The notes under the pieces: model-generated
What the model saw: only the letters and a program-made list of their open reading frames with translations
What the model was told of the DNA's origin: nothing
Databases searched by the model: none
Assembly (NCBI GenBank): GCA_019449455.1
Contig: JAGRPO010000252.1
Location: 1 to 47,490, forward strand
Source: Betaproteobacteria bacterium
GTDB lineage: Bacteria > Pseudomonadota > Gammaproteobacteria > Burkholderiales > Usitatibacteraceae
Length of the DNA: 47,490 nucleotides
Direction: 5' to 3'
Made by a program: the position numbers and the translations under genes
Shown here: positions 7,208 through 16,843 of the stretch, piece after piece
Layout: each line of letters begins with the position of its first letter
Numbering within the stretch: position 1 is the stretch's first letter

Positions 7208-8569
7208 TCATTTCGGCCCGTTCTTGAACATCGCCGCCTCGATGCCGTGGCGTTGCAAGAGCTTGTAGAACTCGGTCCGGTTGCGCCGGGCGAGGCGCGC
7301 GGCCTGCGTCACGCTGCCCTGGGTGAGCTTCATGAGGCGCGTGAGGTAGTCGCGCTCGAAGCGCTTCCTCGCGTCCTCGAACGAGGTCATCTCGTGCATC
7401 TCGACCTGGATCGCCTGCTCGACGAACACGGAGGGAATGACCTCGGTGGGGCACAGCGCGACCGACTGCTCGACCACGTTGTAGAGCTGCCTCACGTTGC
7501 CCGGCCATTTCGCCTTGCCCAGGAGCTCCAGGGCATCCGGGGCGAAGGAAGCCTTCTCCCGGCCGTAGCGGGATGCCATCGACTCCAGGAAATGCCGCGC
7601 GAGGAGCGCGATGTCCTCCGGCCGTTCCGCGAGCGTCGGCAGCCGCAGCCCGACGACGTTCAGGCGGTAATAGAGGTCCTCGCGGAAGCCGCCGGTCTCC
7701 TTTTCCCTCGCGAGGTCGCGATGGGTGGCGGAGATGATGCGCACGTCGATGGGCGTCGTGCGCGAGGCGCCGATCGGGCGCACCTCCCTCGTCTCGATCA
7801 CGCGCAGCAGCTTCACCTGGAGTGCCAGGGGCATGTCGCCGATCTCGTCGAGGAAGAGCGTGCCCTTGTCGGCGCTCACGAAGAGGCCCCGGTGGTCGGC
7901 GATCGCGCCGGTGAACGATCCCTTGGTGTGGCCGAAGAGCTCGCTCTCCAGGAGCGTCTCCGGGATGGCGCCGCAGTTGATGGCGATGAAAGGCTGGCTC
8001 GCGCGCGGGCTGGCGCGGTGGATCGCGCGGGCGAGCAGCTCCTTGCCCGTGCCGCTCTCGCCCTGGATCAGGACGCTCGCATCGCTCGCGGCGACGCGGT
8101 GCGCCCTCGCCAGGAGGTCCTCCATGAGCGACGAGCGCGTCACGATCTCCTCGCGCCACGCCTGCCGGCCTCCGGTGCGTCCCTTGTGTCCGCCGTGCAG
8201 GGAGAGCGCGCGGGCGATCTGGGCCAGGAGCTCGTCGGCGTCGTAGGGCTTGGTGAGGTAGCCGAAGACGCCGCGCTTTACCGCGGCGACGGCGTCGGGG
8301 ATGGTGCCGTGGGCGGTCAGGATGATGACCGGGAGTCCCGGGTACGAAGCCTGGATCTCCTGGAAGAGCGCCATGCCGTCCATGCCGCTCATGCGCAGGT
8401 CGGAGAGGACGACGTCGGGGCGCGAGGCGGCAATGGCCGCCAGCGCCTTCGGCCCGTTGTCGACGGCGTTCACGGTATAGCCGTTCGCCTTCAGGCGGAT
8501 GGCCAGGAGCCGGAGCAGATCCGGGTCGTCGTCAACCAGCAACAGCGTGGCGCGGCCTTCCGGCGGCAT
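7208..8569 (-). CDS. glrR: GlrR/QseF-like sigma-54-dependent response regulator
   Basis: The product is about 453 aa from the ATG at 8569 (MPPEGRATLLLVDDDPDLLRLL); an ATG at 8617 would add 16 residues and overlap qseG by 32 bp. Neither start has a good ribosome binding site. Domains: receiver (DDD near the start, phospho-acceptor in VVLSDLRMSGMDG), AAA+ domain with Walker A GESGTGKE and Walker B TLFLDEIGD, and a C-terminal Fis-type helix-turn-helix (TQAARLARRNRTEFYKLL). The sigma-54 contact loop reads GSFTGA, a variant of GAFTGA. The order kinase-lipoprotein-regulator identifies it as GlrR (QseF) rather than NtrC. Two sites of its known type and a sigma-54 promoter follow just downstream. Confidence 0.9.
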   Translation of the reverse strand: MPPEGRATLLLVDDDPDLLRLLAIRLKANGYTVNAVDNGPKALAAIAASRPDVVLSDLRMSGMDGMALFQEIQASYPGLPVIILTAHGTIPDAVAAVKRGVFGYLTKPYDADELLAQIARALSLHGGHKGRTGGRQAWREEIVTRSSLMEDLLARAHRVAASDASVLIQGESGTGKELLARAIHRASPRASQPFIAINCGAIPETLLESELFGHTKGSFTGAIADHRGLFVSADKGTLFLDEIGDMPLALQVKLLRVIETREVRPIGASRTTPIDVRIISATHRDLAREKETGGFREDLYYRLNVVGLRLPTLAERPEDIALLARHFLESMASRYGREKASFAPDALELLGKAKWPGNVRQLYNVVEQSVALCPTEVIPSVFVEQAIQVEMHEMTSFEDARKRFERDYLTRLMKLTQGSVTQAARLARRNRTEFYKLLQRHGIEAAMFKNGPK

Positions 8570-8585
8570 GGGGGGCGGTGGGGTC

Positions 8586-9155
8586 CTAACGGGTGCGGCG
8601 ATCGGGATCGTCAACATGCTTGCGGGTGGCGAGAGCCTTCTCCAGGTTGGTCAACGCCTCGAGCTTCGCCTGCAGGCGGTCCGCCCTGTCCTGCTGGGCG
8701 TCCGCCCGCAGCCGCTGGGCATGGGCCTCGCGCCGGTCATCGCGCAGTTTTGCCTGCGCCGTGGCGAGGCCGTCCCGGAGCTTCCGGCGATCGGTAGCCA
8801 ACCCTTGCAAGAACCCTGCCATCGCGCGAAGCTCCGGCTCGGCCGGCGGCCAGGCCGCGAGAACCGGCCCCACCAGGGCGAGGACCTGCCCGTCATCCGG
8901 CGAAGCCGCCATGGTCAGCGCCATGGCCGCCTCGACGCGCGCGTAGTGGCTTGCCTCGCGCTCCGCCGTGTCGCGCGTGCTCGCGATCCGCGCCGTGAGC
9001 GCGGCCTCGTCCAGGGCGATCAATCGCGCGAGCGAGGCGAGCAGCCGGTCGGCCGTGCGCGGGGCGGCGGCGGGCGGCGCGGCCGGGGGCGAAGCCGGCG
9101 GCGCCATCGCGCACCCGGCGACCAGCGCGGCGACGACGGCGGGCAGCCACTTCAT
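8586..9155 (-). CDS. qseG: QseG-like outer-membrane lipoprotein of the GlrK/GlrR system
   Basis: The 189-aa product has a lipoprotein signal MKWLPAVVAALVAGC with the lipobox cysteine at residue 15, followed by an Ala/Pro linker and a helical domain rich in Arg, Ala and Glu (for example LRDDRREAHAQRLRADAQQ). In enterobacteria QseG is an outer-membrane lipoprotein that contacts the GlrK (QseE) periplasmic part and is needed for signalling. The sequence itself is poorly conserved, so the assignment rests on the lipobox, the helical character and the position between kinase and regulator genes. Its ATG overlaps the kinase stop by 4 bp. Confidence 0.75.
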   Translation of the reverse strand: MKWLPAVVAALVAGCAMAPPASPPAAPPAAAPRTADRLLASLARLIALDEAALTARIASTRDTAEREASHYARVEAAMALTMAASPDDGQVLALVGPVLAAWPPAEPELRAMAGFLQGLATDRRKLRDGLATAQAKLRDDRREAHAQRLRADAQQDRADRLQAKLEALTNLEKALATRKHVDDPDRRTR

Positions 9156-10597
9156 GCGGCCGCTTCCTCCGCATCGCGCTTGCGCGGGATGCGGATGCGG
9201 AAGTGCGCCCCGGGGCCGTCGAGGATCTCGACGCTGCCCTTGTGGAGCTGCACGTACTCCTTGACGATGGAAAGCCCCAGGCCGCTGCCCTTGATGGCCG
9301 CCATCGGCGCGTCGGTGCCGCGATAGAAGGCCTCGAAGACCTTTTCGCGCTCGTGGACGGGGATTCCGGGACCTTCGTCGAAGACCTCGAGGACGGCCTC
9401 CGCGCGGTCCTTGTAGAGCTTGACGGTGATGAGCCCGCGCTCGGGCGAGTACTTCACGGCGTTCGACAGGAGGTTGTCCAGCATCACGCGGATCTTCTCC
9501 TCGTCGCAGTAGGCGGTGACGTTCTCGCAGTTCATGTCGACGCGCACGCCCCTGCCCACCATGGCGATCTTGCGGTCGTTCACCACGCGCCGCACGACGT
9601 CGCGCAGCTGCACGATCTTCGCGTCGAGGAAGGAGGCCTGCGCGTGCACGGTGCTGTAGTTGAGCAGGCCCTCGATGAGCTTCCTCAGCTCGATCGAATT
9701 CTCGCGCAGGATGCGCGCGATCTCGTACTGCTCCTCGTTGAGGTTGCCGACGACGCCGGAGGACAGGAGGTCGGAGCCCTCGCGAAGCGCGGTGAGCGGA
9801 GTCTTCAGCTCGTGGGAGATGTGCTGCAGGAAGCGCGTCTTCTGCTCCTCGAGCGTGACGAGCCGCCGGCGCAGCCAGTCGAGCTGCTCGCCCAGGCGGA
9901 CCATGTCGCCGGGGCCCTCGATGCGGATCGGCCGCGCGAACTCCCCGTCGCCCAGGCGCCGGATCCCGGAGCTCACCTGGTTGATCGGGCGGGCGATGAG
10001 GAAGGTGAAGCTCGCGATGAGGAGGATCGCCGTGGGGATGAGCGCCACCATGAGCCAGAAGACATTGCTGCGCGACTTGACCGCCTGCGCCCGCAGCCGC
10101 TCGATCCCCTCGTCGATCACGCGGTCGCCGAGGACGACGAGCGCCTGCGACCGGCCGGCCAGGCGCGGAAACTCGCTGGCGAGGCGCATCGAGAGCTCCG
10201 GGGAGGCCGGGGAGCCCGAGAGCAGCGCGTGGATTTCCTCCTCCAGCTTCGCGATCGCGGCGGATTCCGCGCGCTGCGCGTCCGACAGCGGCATCTCGTC
10301 GAGCGAGCGCAGCGTGGCGCCGAACGAGGCGCGGTTCGCGCGGTAGGCGTCGAGGAACGGCGCCTCGCCCGCGACCGCGTACTGGCGCGCGGAGCGCTCG
10401 AGCGTGGCGACGTTCGCGGTGAGCGCCCGGCTCGCCTGGGTCACCCGCACGGCCGCGAGAACCGCCTGCTCGGACAGCGCGGCCAGCTTCTCGAAGGCGA
10501 CGGCGTTCGCGAAGAGGGCGAAGACGAGCGGCGCGGCGACGATCGTGAAGCCGAGGAGCAGCAGCGAGAGGAAGGAGCGCGGGTAGGAGATCCGCAT
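9152..10597 (-). CDS. glrK: GlrK/QseE-like sensor histidine kinase
   Basis: The 481-aa inner-membrane kinase has a first transmembrane segment at about residues 9-34 (SLLLLGFTIVAAPLVFALF), a helical periplasmic domain of about 135 residues, a second segment (VFWLMVALIPTAILLIASF) and a HAMP domain (RPINQVSSGIRRLGDGEF). The catalytic core has the phospho-acceptor His in FLQHISHELKTPLTALREG, an N box DNLLSNAVKYSP and G boxes DEGPGI and GSGLGLSIV. It has no PAS domain, as in GlrK. It is first in the operon glrK-qseG-glrR. Envelope stress sensing is inferred from the family. Confidence 0.9.
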   Translation of the reverse strand: MRISYPRSFLSLLLLGFTIVAAPLVFALFANAVAFEKLAALSEQAVLAAVRVTQASRALTANVATLERSARQYAVAGEAPFLDAYRANRASFGATLRSLDEMPLSDAQRAESAAIAKLEEEIHALLSGSPASPELSMRLASEFPRLAGRSQALVVLGDRVIDEGIERLRAQAVKSRSNVFWLMVALIPTAILLIASFTFLIARPINQVSSGIRRLGDGEFARPIRIEGPGDMVRLGEQLDWLRRRLVTLEEQKTRFLQHISHELKTPLTALREGSDLLSSGVVGNLNEEQYEIARILRENSIELRKLIEGLLNYSTVHAQASFLDAKIVQLRDVVRRVVNDRKIAMVGRGVRVDMNCENVTAYCDEEKIRVMLDNLLSNAVKYSPERGLITVKLYKDRAEAVLEVFDEGPGIPVHEREKVFEAFYRGTDAPMAAIKGSGLGLSIVKEYVQLHKGSVEILDGPGAHFRIRIPRKRDAEEAAA

Positions 10598-10714
10598 CGC
10601 GGTCGGCCGTGATTGGGTCGTGAATTATCCTCCGTGCGGCTCAATCGAGGCAAACGAGCGACGGGTGTCGCGTGCTATGATCGCCGCCGCTTTCCGTCCC
10701 TTTCTCCCCGACCC

Positions 10715-10924
10715 ATGGCCTACGAGTCCGAAGCCACGCTTTTCCTCAAGGATCTGCTCGCCAAGCATCCGGAATTGCGCGAGCTGCGCAGCCGCAACCG
10801 CGCCACCTGGTGGGACCGCCCGCAGGATCCGGAAGTCCGGCAGGAACGCGAGGCCGCGACGCTCCCCCAGGGGGACTACGTCTACTACCCGCGGCCCCGG
10901 CCGCCGAAGGCGCCCGGCGTCTAG
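10715..10924 (+). CDS. DUF3460 family small protein
   Basis: This 69-aa product of unknown function begins MAYESEATLFLKDLLAKHPEL and contains the WWDRP and DYVYYP motifs typical of DUF3460, a small family common in betaproteobacteria. The ATG at 10715 is chosen because the conserved part begins there; upstream in-frame sequence has no likeness. A plausible extended -10 (TGCTATGAT, TATGAT at 10676-10681) lies 34 bp upstream with a poor -35. It is divergent from glrK. Its TAG shares CTAG (10921-10924) with the stop of serB on the other strand. Confidence 0.8.
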   Translation: MAYESEATLFLKDLLAKHPELRELRSRNRATWWDRPQDPEVRQEREAATLPQGDYVYYPRPRPPKAPGV

Positions 10925-11769
10925 GCCGGGAAGAGGGCGAGGACGCCCTCGAGTCCCACGTGGGCGAGGGCGTAGGTCGCGCGGTCGCGCACGACGTCCT
11001 TCGCGTGGAACGCGATGCTCGTGCCGGCCTGCGCCATCATCGCCAGGTCGTTCGCGCCGTCGCCGATCGCGAGGACGCGTTCCCGGGGCAACGCCAGCGT
11101 CTCGCGCATGCGCGCAACGTGGCCTGCCTTGCCCTCGGCATCCACGAGCGGGCCCGCGACGCGCCCCGCGATGCGGCCGTCCTCGATGACGAGCTCGTTG
11201 GCGTGCGCCTCGGTGATCCCCAGCCGCTCCCGGAGGCGCTCGGTGAAGTAGGTGAACCCCCCCGATACCAGCAGCGTCTTCAGGCCGGCGCCGCGCGCGG
11301 CGTCGAGCAGGGCCTGCGCGCCGGGGGACAGGGCCAGCCGCTCGCGGTAGACGCGTTCCAGGACCGACGCGTCGAGGCCGGCGAGCGCCGCGACGCGGCT
11401 CCTCAGGCTCCGCGGCCAGTCGATCTCCCCGCGCATCGCGGCGGCGGTCACCGCCGCGACCTCGGGCTTGCGCCCGGCGAAATCGGCGATCTCGTCGATG
11501 CACTCCATCGTGATGAGCGTCGAGTCCATGTCCAGCGCGAGCAGCCCGAAGTCTGCGAGGCGGCGGCCGTCCTCGACGAAGCCCCAGTCGAGCGCGGCCG
11601 CGGCGCAACGCGCCGCGACCGCCTCGCGCGTCGAGGGATCGGCCCCGCGGATCCGGAACGCCCCGCCCGTGACCGGCTCGATCGCGCTGCCGCGGGCGAT
11701 GGCGCGCAGGTCCGGCAGGTCCGGCATGGCGACCCGGGCGCCCTGGACGACGAGGTTGAATTGCGTCAT
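10921..11769 (-). CDS. serB: Phosphoserine phosphatase SerB
   Basis: SerB removes the phosphate in the last step of serine synthesis. It is a HAD-superfamily enzyme of 282 aa. The nucleophile motif is LALDMDSTLIT (D80 and D82), motif II is LVSGGFTYF, the motif III Lys is in EGKAGHVARM, and motif IV is AIGDGANDLAMM. The first 70 residues are a short ACT-like region (MTQFNLVVQGARV). The start ATG overlaps the mfd stop (ATGA), so serB is translated as the end of a fumarase-mfd-serB run. Confidence 0.95.
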   Translation of the reverse strand: MTQFNLVVQGARVAMPDLPDLRAIARGSAIEPVTGGAFRIRGADPSTREAVAARCAAAALDWGFVEDGRRLADFGLLALDMDSTLITMECIDEIADFAGRKPEVAAVTAAAMRGEIDWPRSLRSRVAALAGLDASVLERVYRERLALSPGAQALLDAARGAGLKTLLVSGGFTYFTERLRERLGITEAHANELVIEDGRIAGRVAGPLVDAEGKAGHVARMRETLALPRERVLAIGDGANDLAMMAQAGTSIAFHAKDVVRDRATYALAHVGLEGVLALFPA

Positions 11770-14700
11770 GGCTGCGACAACCTGTTCATGAACTGGCGCA
11801 CTTCCGCGGCGCGCGCCTTGAGATCCGGGATCGCCGTCTCGATGCGAACGCGGTCCGGCCCGGGCATGCGATAGCGGCCGCCCGACTGCACCAGCGCGAT
11901 GATCCGCCGGCCGTCCACCGGCGGATCGGGCACGAACTGCACGACGATGGCCGAGGGGCTCGCGTCGATGCGGGCGACGCCGATGGGGGCGCCCTGGATG
12001 CGCAGGCGGTGGCACTCGAGGAGGACGCGGGCGGGCTCCGGCAGCTCGCCGAAGCGGTCGACGAGCTCCTCGGTGAGGCGCTGCAGGTCCTCGCCGGCCG
12101 CGCAGTTGGCCAGGCGCTTGTAGATGACGAGGCGCTCGTGCACGTCGCCGCAGTAGGCCTCGGGAAGGAGGGCGGGCGCGTGCAGGTTCACCTCGGTCGC
12201 CACGGCCACGGGCCGCGACAGGTCGGGCTCCCTGCCCGAGCGCAACGACTTCACCGCGTGCTCGAGCATCTCGGTGTAGAGCGCGAAGCCCACGTCGTGG
12301 ATGCCGCCCGACTGCGATTCGCCCAGCACCTCGCCGGCGCCGCGTATCTCGAGGTCGTGCATCGCGAGGTAGAAGCCGGCGCCGAGGTCCTCCATCATCT
12401 GGATGGCCTCCAGCCGCTTCTTCGCGTTGGCGTTGAGCGCGTCCTCGGGCGGCGTGAGGAGGTAGGCGTAGGCCTGGTGGTGCGAGCGGCCCACGCGCCC
12501 GCGCAGCTGGTGCAGCTGCGCCAGCCCGAAGCGGTCGGCGCGGTCGATGAGGATCGTGTTGGCCGTGGGCACGTCGATGCCGGTCTCGATGATCGTCGAG
12601 CACAGCAGCACGTTGGCGCGCTGGTGGTAGAAGTCGCGCATCACGCGCTCGAGGTCGCGCTCGCGCATCTGGCCGTGGGCCACGGCGATGCGCGCCTCGG
12701 GAAGCAGCTTCTCCAGCATCTCGCGCCGGTTCTCGATGGTCTCCACCTCGTTCCACAGGTAGTAGGCCTGGCCGCCGCGCTTGAGCTCCCGCAGCACCGC
12801 CTCGCGCACGATGCCCGCCGACTGGCGCGCGACGAAGGTCTTGATGGCCAGGCGCCGCTGCGGGGCCGTCGCGATGACGGAGAAGTCGCGCAGGCCCTCC
12901 AGCGACATGGCCAGCGTGCGCGGGATGGGCGTGGCGGTGAGCGTGAGGACGTCCACCTCGGCGCGCAGGCGCTTGAGGCCCTCCTTCTGGCGCACGCCGA
13001 AGCGGTGCTCCTCGTCGATGATGACGAGGCCCAGGTTCCTGAACACCACGTCCTTCTGGATGAGCTTGTGCGTGCCGATGGCGATGTCGATCGAGCCGTC
13101 GGCGAGCCCCGCGATCGCGGCCGACGTCTCCTTCGGGCTGCGGAACCGGGAGAGCTCCGCGAGCTTCACCGGCCACTGCGCGAAGCGGTCGCTGAAGTTC
13201 TCGAAGTGCTGCTCGGCCAGGAGCGTCGTCGGCACGAGGATCGCCACCTGCTTGCCCGCGGCCACGGCGACGAAGGCGGCGCGCATGGCCACCTCGGTCT
13301 TGCCGAACCCCACGTCGCCGCACACGAGGCGGTCCATGGGCTTGCCGCCGGTCATGTCGGCGATGACGGCCTGGATGGCCGAGGCCTGGTCGGGCGTCTC
13401 CTCGAACTCGAAGGCCGCGGCGAACGTCTCGTAGTCCTGCGCCTTCATCGGGAACGCGTAGCCCTGGCGCGCGGCGCGGCGCGCGTAGAGGTCGAGGAGC
13501 TCGGCGGCGGTGTCGCGCACCTGCTGGGCGGCCTTGCGGCGCGCCTTCTCCCACTGGCCGCTGCCGAGGCGGTGCACCGGAGCGGCCTCCGGCGAGGCGC
13601 CGGTGTAGCGGCTGACCAGGTGCAGCTGCGAGACGGGCACGTAGAGCTTGTCGCCGCCCTCGTACTCGAGGTGCAGGAATTCCGTCGGGCCCTCGCCCAG
13701 GTCCATGGTGACGAGCCCGTGGTAGCGCCCGATGCCGTGCTGGCTGTGGACGACCGGGTCGCCTTCCTTGACCTCGGCGAGGTCGCGCAGCATCCCCTCG
13801 GCCGATGTCCGGGCGCGGGCGTCGCGGCGCCGCGTCTGGCGGACCTGCGACGGGTAGAGCTCGGATTCGGTGACGACCGCGAAGCCCTCGTCCGGCGCGG
13901 CGAATCCGGAGGCGATCGGCCCGTGCGTGAGCATGAGCGGCGCCGCCGACTGCGCGAACCGCGTCCAGTCGTCGCAGAGCGCCGGATGCAGGCGGTGCTC
14001 GCCGAGGAACTGCGCCAGCGTCTCGCGCCGGCCCGGGCCGTCGGCGACGACGAGGACGCGCCCGGCGAAGGTCGAGACGAAGCGCTCGAGCGCGCGCAGC
14101 GGCTCGGGCGAGCGCCGGTCCACGCCGACGTCGGGAAGGTCGGCCGCCAGAAACCGGGGCGCGCTGGCGGGCGCGGGCCCGGTCGCGCCGCGCTTCACGT
14201 CGAGGCGCGGGAACGGCTGCAGGGCAAGGAAGAATTCCTCCGCGGGCAGGTAGAGCTGCTCGGGCGGCAGCAGCGGCCGGTCGCCGTCGCCGCGCAGGAG
14301 CTCCCAGCGGCTCCTGAGGTCGCGCCAGAATCCTTCCGCGCCGGCCGGCACGTTCTCGTGCATCACGCAGGTCGCGCCCGGCGGCAGGTAGTCGAACAGG
14401 GTCGCCGTCGCCTCGAAGAAGAGCGGCAGGTAGCACTCGACGCCGGCCGGCGCGATGCCGTTGGAGACGTCCTTGTAGGCGCGGCGCTTGGTGGGGTCGC
14501 CCTCGAAGCGCTCGCGGAAGCTGGCCCGGAACCGCGCGCGCCCCTCGTCGTCCATCGGGAACTCGCGCGCCGGCAACAGGCGCACCTCGGGCACCGGGTA
14601 GATGGAGCGCTGCGTGTCGATGTCGAAGGTGCGGATCGACTCGATCTCCTCGCCGAAGAGGTCGACGCGGTAGGGCACGGCGCTGCCCGTCGGGAAGAGG

Positions 14701-15167
14701 TCGACGAGGCCGCCGCGGATGCAGAACTCGCCTGGCGCCATGACCTGCTGGACGGCCGCGTAGCCGGCGACGGCGAGCTGCACCTTGAACGCCTCGAGGT
14801 CGAGGCGCGTCTTGGGCCGCAGGAAGAACGTGCGCGCGGCGAGGTAGCTGCGGGGCGCGAGGCGCTGCAGGGCGGTGGTGACGGGGATGAGGCCCACGTC
14901 GCAGGAGCCCTGCGAGAACTGGTGGAGCGTCGCGAGCCGCTCGGAGACCAGGTCGGGGTGCGGCGAGAACTGGTCGTACGGCAGGATCTCCCAGTCGGGC
15001 AGCCGGTGCACCGCGAGGCCCGGATCGACCCACGCGATCTCGTCGCGCAGGCGCTCGGCGTCCTGCGCCGACTCCGTCACCACGAAGACGGGCTTCGCGC
15101 TTCTCGCGAGGCGCGCGATCCAGAAGGCGTCGGAAGAGCCCGAACGGGCGACCGCGGGCCGAGCCAC
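11766..15167 (-). CDS. mfd: Transcription-repair coupling factor Mfd
   Basis: Mfd is an SF2 translocase that pushes stalled RNA polymerase off damaged DNA and recruits UvrA. The 1133-aa product shows the UvrB-like N-terminal domains (DWEILPYDQFSPHPDLVSERLATL), the CarD-like polymerase-interaction domain (VVHSQHGIGRYHGL), Walker A GDVGFGKTEVAMRA, DEEH in IIDEEHRFGVRQKEGL, the TATPIPRTL motif, QLRGRVGRS and a C-terminal TRCF domain. The start is GTG (MARPAVARSGSSDAFW), 5 bp after the fumarase stop. The N-terminus is somewhat shorter than usual, and I see no better start upstream. Confidence 0.96.
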   Translation of the reverse strand: MARPAVARSGSSDAFWIARLARSAKPVFVVTESAQDAERLRDEIAWVDPGLAVHRLPDWEILPYDQFSPHPDLVSERLATLHQFSQGSCDVGLIPVTTALQRLAPRSYLAARTFFLRPKTRLDLEAFKVQLAVAGYAAVQQVMAPGEFCIRGGLVDLFPTGSAVPYRVDLFGEEIESIRTFDIDTQRSIYPVPEVRLLPAREFPMDDEGRARFRASFRERFEGDPTKRRAYKDVSNGIAPAGVECYLPLFFEATATLFDYLPPGATCVMHENVPAGAEGFWRDLRSRWELLRGDGDRPLLPPEQLYLPAEEFFLALQPFPRLDVKRGATGPAPASAPRFLAADLPDVGVDRRSPEPLRALERFVSTFAGRVLVVADGPGRRETLAQFLGEHRLHPALCDDWTRFAQSAAPLMLTHGPIASGFAAPDEGFAVVTESELYPSQVRQTRRRDARARTSAEGMLRDLAEVKEGDPVVHSQHGIGRYHGLVTMDLGEGPTEFLHLEYEGGDKLYVPVSQLHLVSRYTGASPEAAPVHRLGSGQWEKARRKAAQQVRDTAAELLDLYARRAARQGYAFPMKAQDYETFAAAFEFEETPDQASAIQAVIADMTGGKPMDRLVCGDVGFGKTEVAMRAAFVAVAAGKQVAILVPTTLLAEQHFENFSDRFAQWPVKLAELSRFRSPKETSAAIAGLADGSIDIAIGTHKLIQKDVVFRNLGLVIIDEEHRFGVRQKEGLKRLRAEVDVLTLTATPIPRTLAMSLEGLRDFSVIATAPQRRLAIKTFVARQSAGIVREAVLRELKRGGQAYYLWNEVETIENRREMLEKLLPEARIAVAHGQMRERDLERVMRDFYHQRANVLLCSTIIETGIDVPTANTILIDRADRFGLAQLHQLRGRVGRSHHQAYAYLLTPPEDALNANAKKRLEAIQMMEDLGAGFYLAMHDLEIRGAGEVLGESQSGGIHDVGFALYTEMLEHAVKSLRSGREPDLSRPVAVATEVNLHAPALLPEAYCGDVHERLVIYKRLANCAAGEDLQRLTEELVDRFGELPEPARVLLECHRLRIQGAPIGVARIDASPSAIVVQFVPDPPVDGRRIIALVQSGGRYRMPGPDRVRIETAIPDLKARAAEVRQFMNRLSQP

Positions 15168-15172
15168 CTCGC

Positions 15173-16687
15173 CTAGGCGACGACGACCGGGATCTTCCCG
15201 ATCCTAGCGCGCCACTCCGCGGGGCCGGTCTTGTGCACGGCGTTGCCGCCCGCGTCGACGGCCACCGTCACCGGCATGTCCTTCACCTCGAACTCGTGGA
15301 TCGCCTCCATGCCGAGGTCCTCGAAGGCGACCACGCGGGCCTTCTTGATGGCCTTCGAGACGAGGTAGGCGGCGCCTCCCACGGCGATGCAATAGGCCGC
15401 GCCGTGCTTCTTGATCGACTCGATGGCCACCGCGCCGCGTTCGCTCTTGCCGACCATGCCGATGAGGCCGGTGTTCGCGAGCATCGGCTCGACGAACTTG
15501 TCCATTCGCGAGCTGGTGGTCGGGCCGGCCGGGCCCACCGCCTCCTCGCGCACGGCGTTCACCGGGCCGACGTAATAGATGAACCGGTTGGCGAAATCGA
15601 CGGGGAGCTTCTCGCCCCTGGCCATCATGTCCACCAGGCGCTTGTGCGCCGCGTCCCGGCCGGTGAGGAGCTTGCCGGACAACAGCAGCGTCTCGCCCGA
15701 CTTCCAGGTGGCGAGGTCCGCCTTCGTGAGCGAGTCGAGGTTCACGCGCCGGCTCTTCTCGAAGCCGAGGGCGAGCTTCGGCCAGGCGGAAAGGTCCGGC
15801 GGGTCGAACGTGGCCGGGCCGGAGCCGTCGAGCACGAAATGCAGGTGCCGCGTCGCGGCGCAGTTGGGCAGCAGCGCCACGGGCTTGGACGCCGCGTGCG
15901 TGGGATAGTCGTTCACCTTCACGTCGAGGACGGTGGTGAGGCCGCCGAGCCCCTGCGCGCCGATCCCCAGCGCGTTCACCTTCTCGTAGAGCTCGAGCCG
16001 GAGCTCCTCGGCGCGGGTCTTGGGCCCCCGGGCGACGAGGTCCTGGATGTTGACCGGGTCCATCATGCCCCACTTGGCGATCAGCATCGCCTTCTCGGGC
16101 GAGCCGCCGATGCCCAGCGAGAGAATGCCCGGCGGGCACCAGTCCGCGCCCATGGTGGGCACGACCGAGAGCACCCAGTCGACGATGGAATCGTTGGGCA
16201 GGAGCATCGCGAACTTGCTCTTGTTCTCCGAGCCGCCGCCCTTGGCGGCGACGATCACGTCGATCTTGTCGCCGGGGACGAGCTCGACGTGCACGACCGC
16301 GGGCGTGTTGTCGCCCGTGCTCTTGCGCTTGCCGTCGGGATCGGCGAGCACCGAGGCGCGCAGCGGATTGTCCTTGTCGGTGTAGGCGCGGCGAACGCCC
16401 TCGTCGACCATCTGCTGCAGCGTCATCTTCACGTCCCAGCGCACGTCCATGCCCACCCGGATGAACGCGATGGCGATGCCCGTGTCCTGGCAAATGGGAC
16501 GGTGGCCCTCGGCGGACATGCGCGAGTTGATGAGGATCTGCGCCATCGCATCCTTCGCCGCGGGGCTCTCCTCGCGCTCGTAGGCCCTGGCGAGCGCGCT
16601 GATGTAGTCGGCCGGGTGGTAGTAGCTGATGTACTGGAAGGCGTCGGCTACGCTCTGGATCAGGTCTTCCTGGCGGATGGTGGTCAT
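15173..16687 (-). CDS. Class I fumarate hydratase (Fe-S)
   Basis: Class I fumarase interconverts fumarate and malate in the TCA cycle with a [4Fe-4S] cluster. The 504-aa product from the ATG at 16687 (MTTIRQEDLIQSVADAFQYIS) carries the cluster cysteines in ICQDTGI, DWCPPGILS and PNCAATRHLHF. The C-terminal beta domain begins near TWKSGETLLLSGKLLTGRD, with GPTTSSRMD. In-frame codons upstream (for example MVSLPHERA) lack family likeness; a TAGAAT -10-like box lies about 65 bp before the start. The gene leads into mfd with a 5-bp gap. Which fum name applies cannot be told from sequence alone. Confidence 0.94.
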   Translation of the reverse strand: MTTIRQEDLIQSVADAFQYISYYHPADYISALARAYEREESPAAKDAMAQILINSRMSAEGHRPICQDTGIAIAFIRVGMDVRWDVKMTLQQMVDEGVRRAYTDKDNPLRASVLADPDGKRKSTGDNTPAVVHVELVPGDKIDVIVAAKGGGSENKSKFAMLLPNDSIVDWVLSVVPTMGADWCPPGILSLGIGGSPEKAMLIAKWGMMDPVNIQDLVARGPKTRAEELRLELYEKVNALGIGAQGLGGLTTVLDVKVNDYPTHAASKPVALLPNCAATRHLHFVLDGSGPATFDPPDLSAWPKLALGFEKSRRVNLDSLTKADLATWKSGETLLLSGKLLTGRDAAHKRLVDMMARGEKLPVDFANRFIYYVGPVNAVREEAVGPAGPTTSSRMDKFVEPMLANTGLIGMVGKSERGAVAIESIKKHGAAYCIAVGGAAYLVSKAIKKARVVAFEDLGMEAIHEFEVKDMPVTVAVDAGGNAVHKTGPAEWRARIGKIPVVVA

Positions 16688-16843
16688 GGCGGCAGGGGCG
16701 GCCCGGCTTTCGGCGGCCCGTTCATGGGGGAGGGAGACCATCATTCTAGACCAACGCGGGGGGTCGCCCGCAGGGGCGGAAAGTCCCACGCCACGATGTT
16801 GCGCGGGCTTGAGGCAGGTCAACTGCCGGGCCCGGCCGCCGGG

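Noticed and set aside
12009-15176. Long open frames antisense to mfd and to many other genes
   Set aside because: They mirror the codon pattern of the real gene on the other strand, a normal effect of high GC at third positions; the peptides show no domains.
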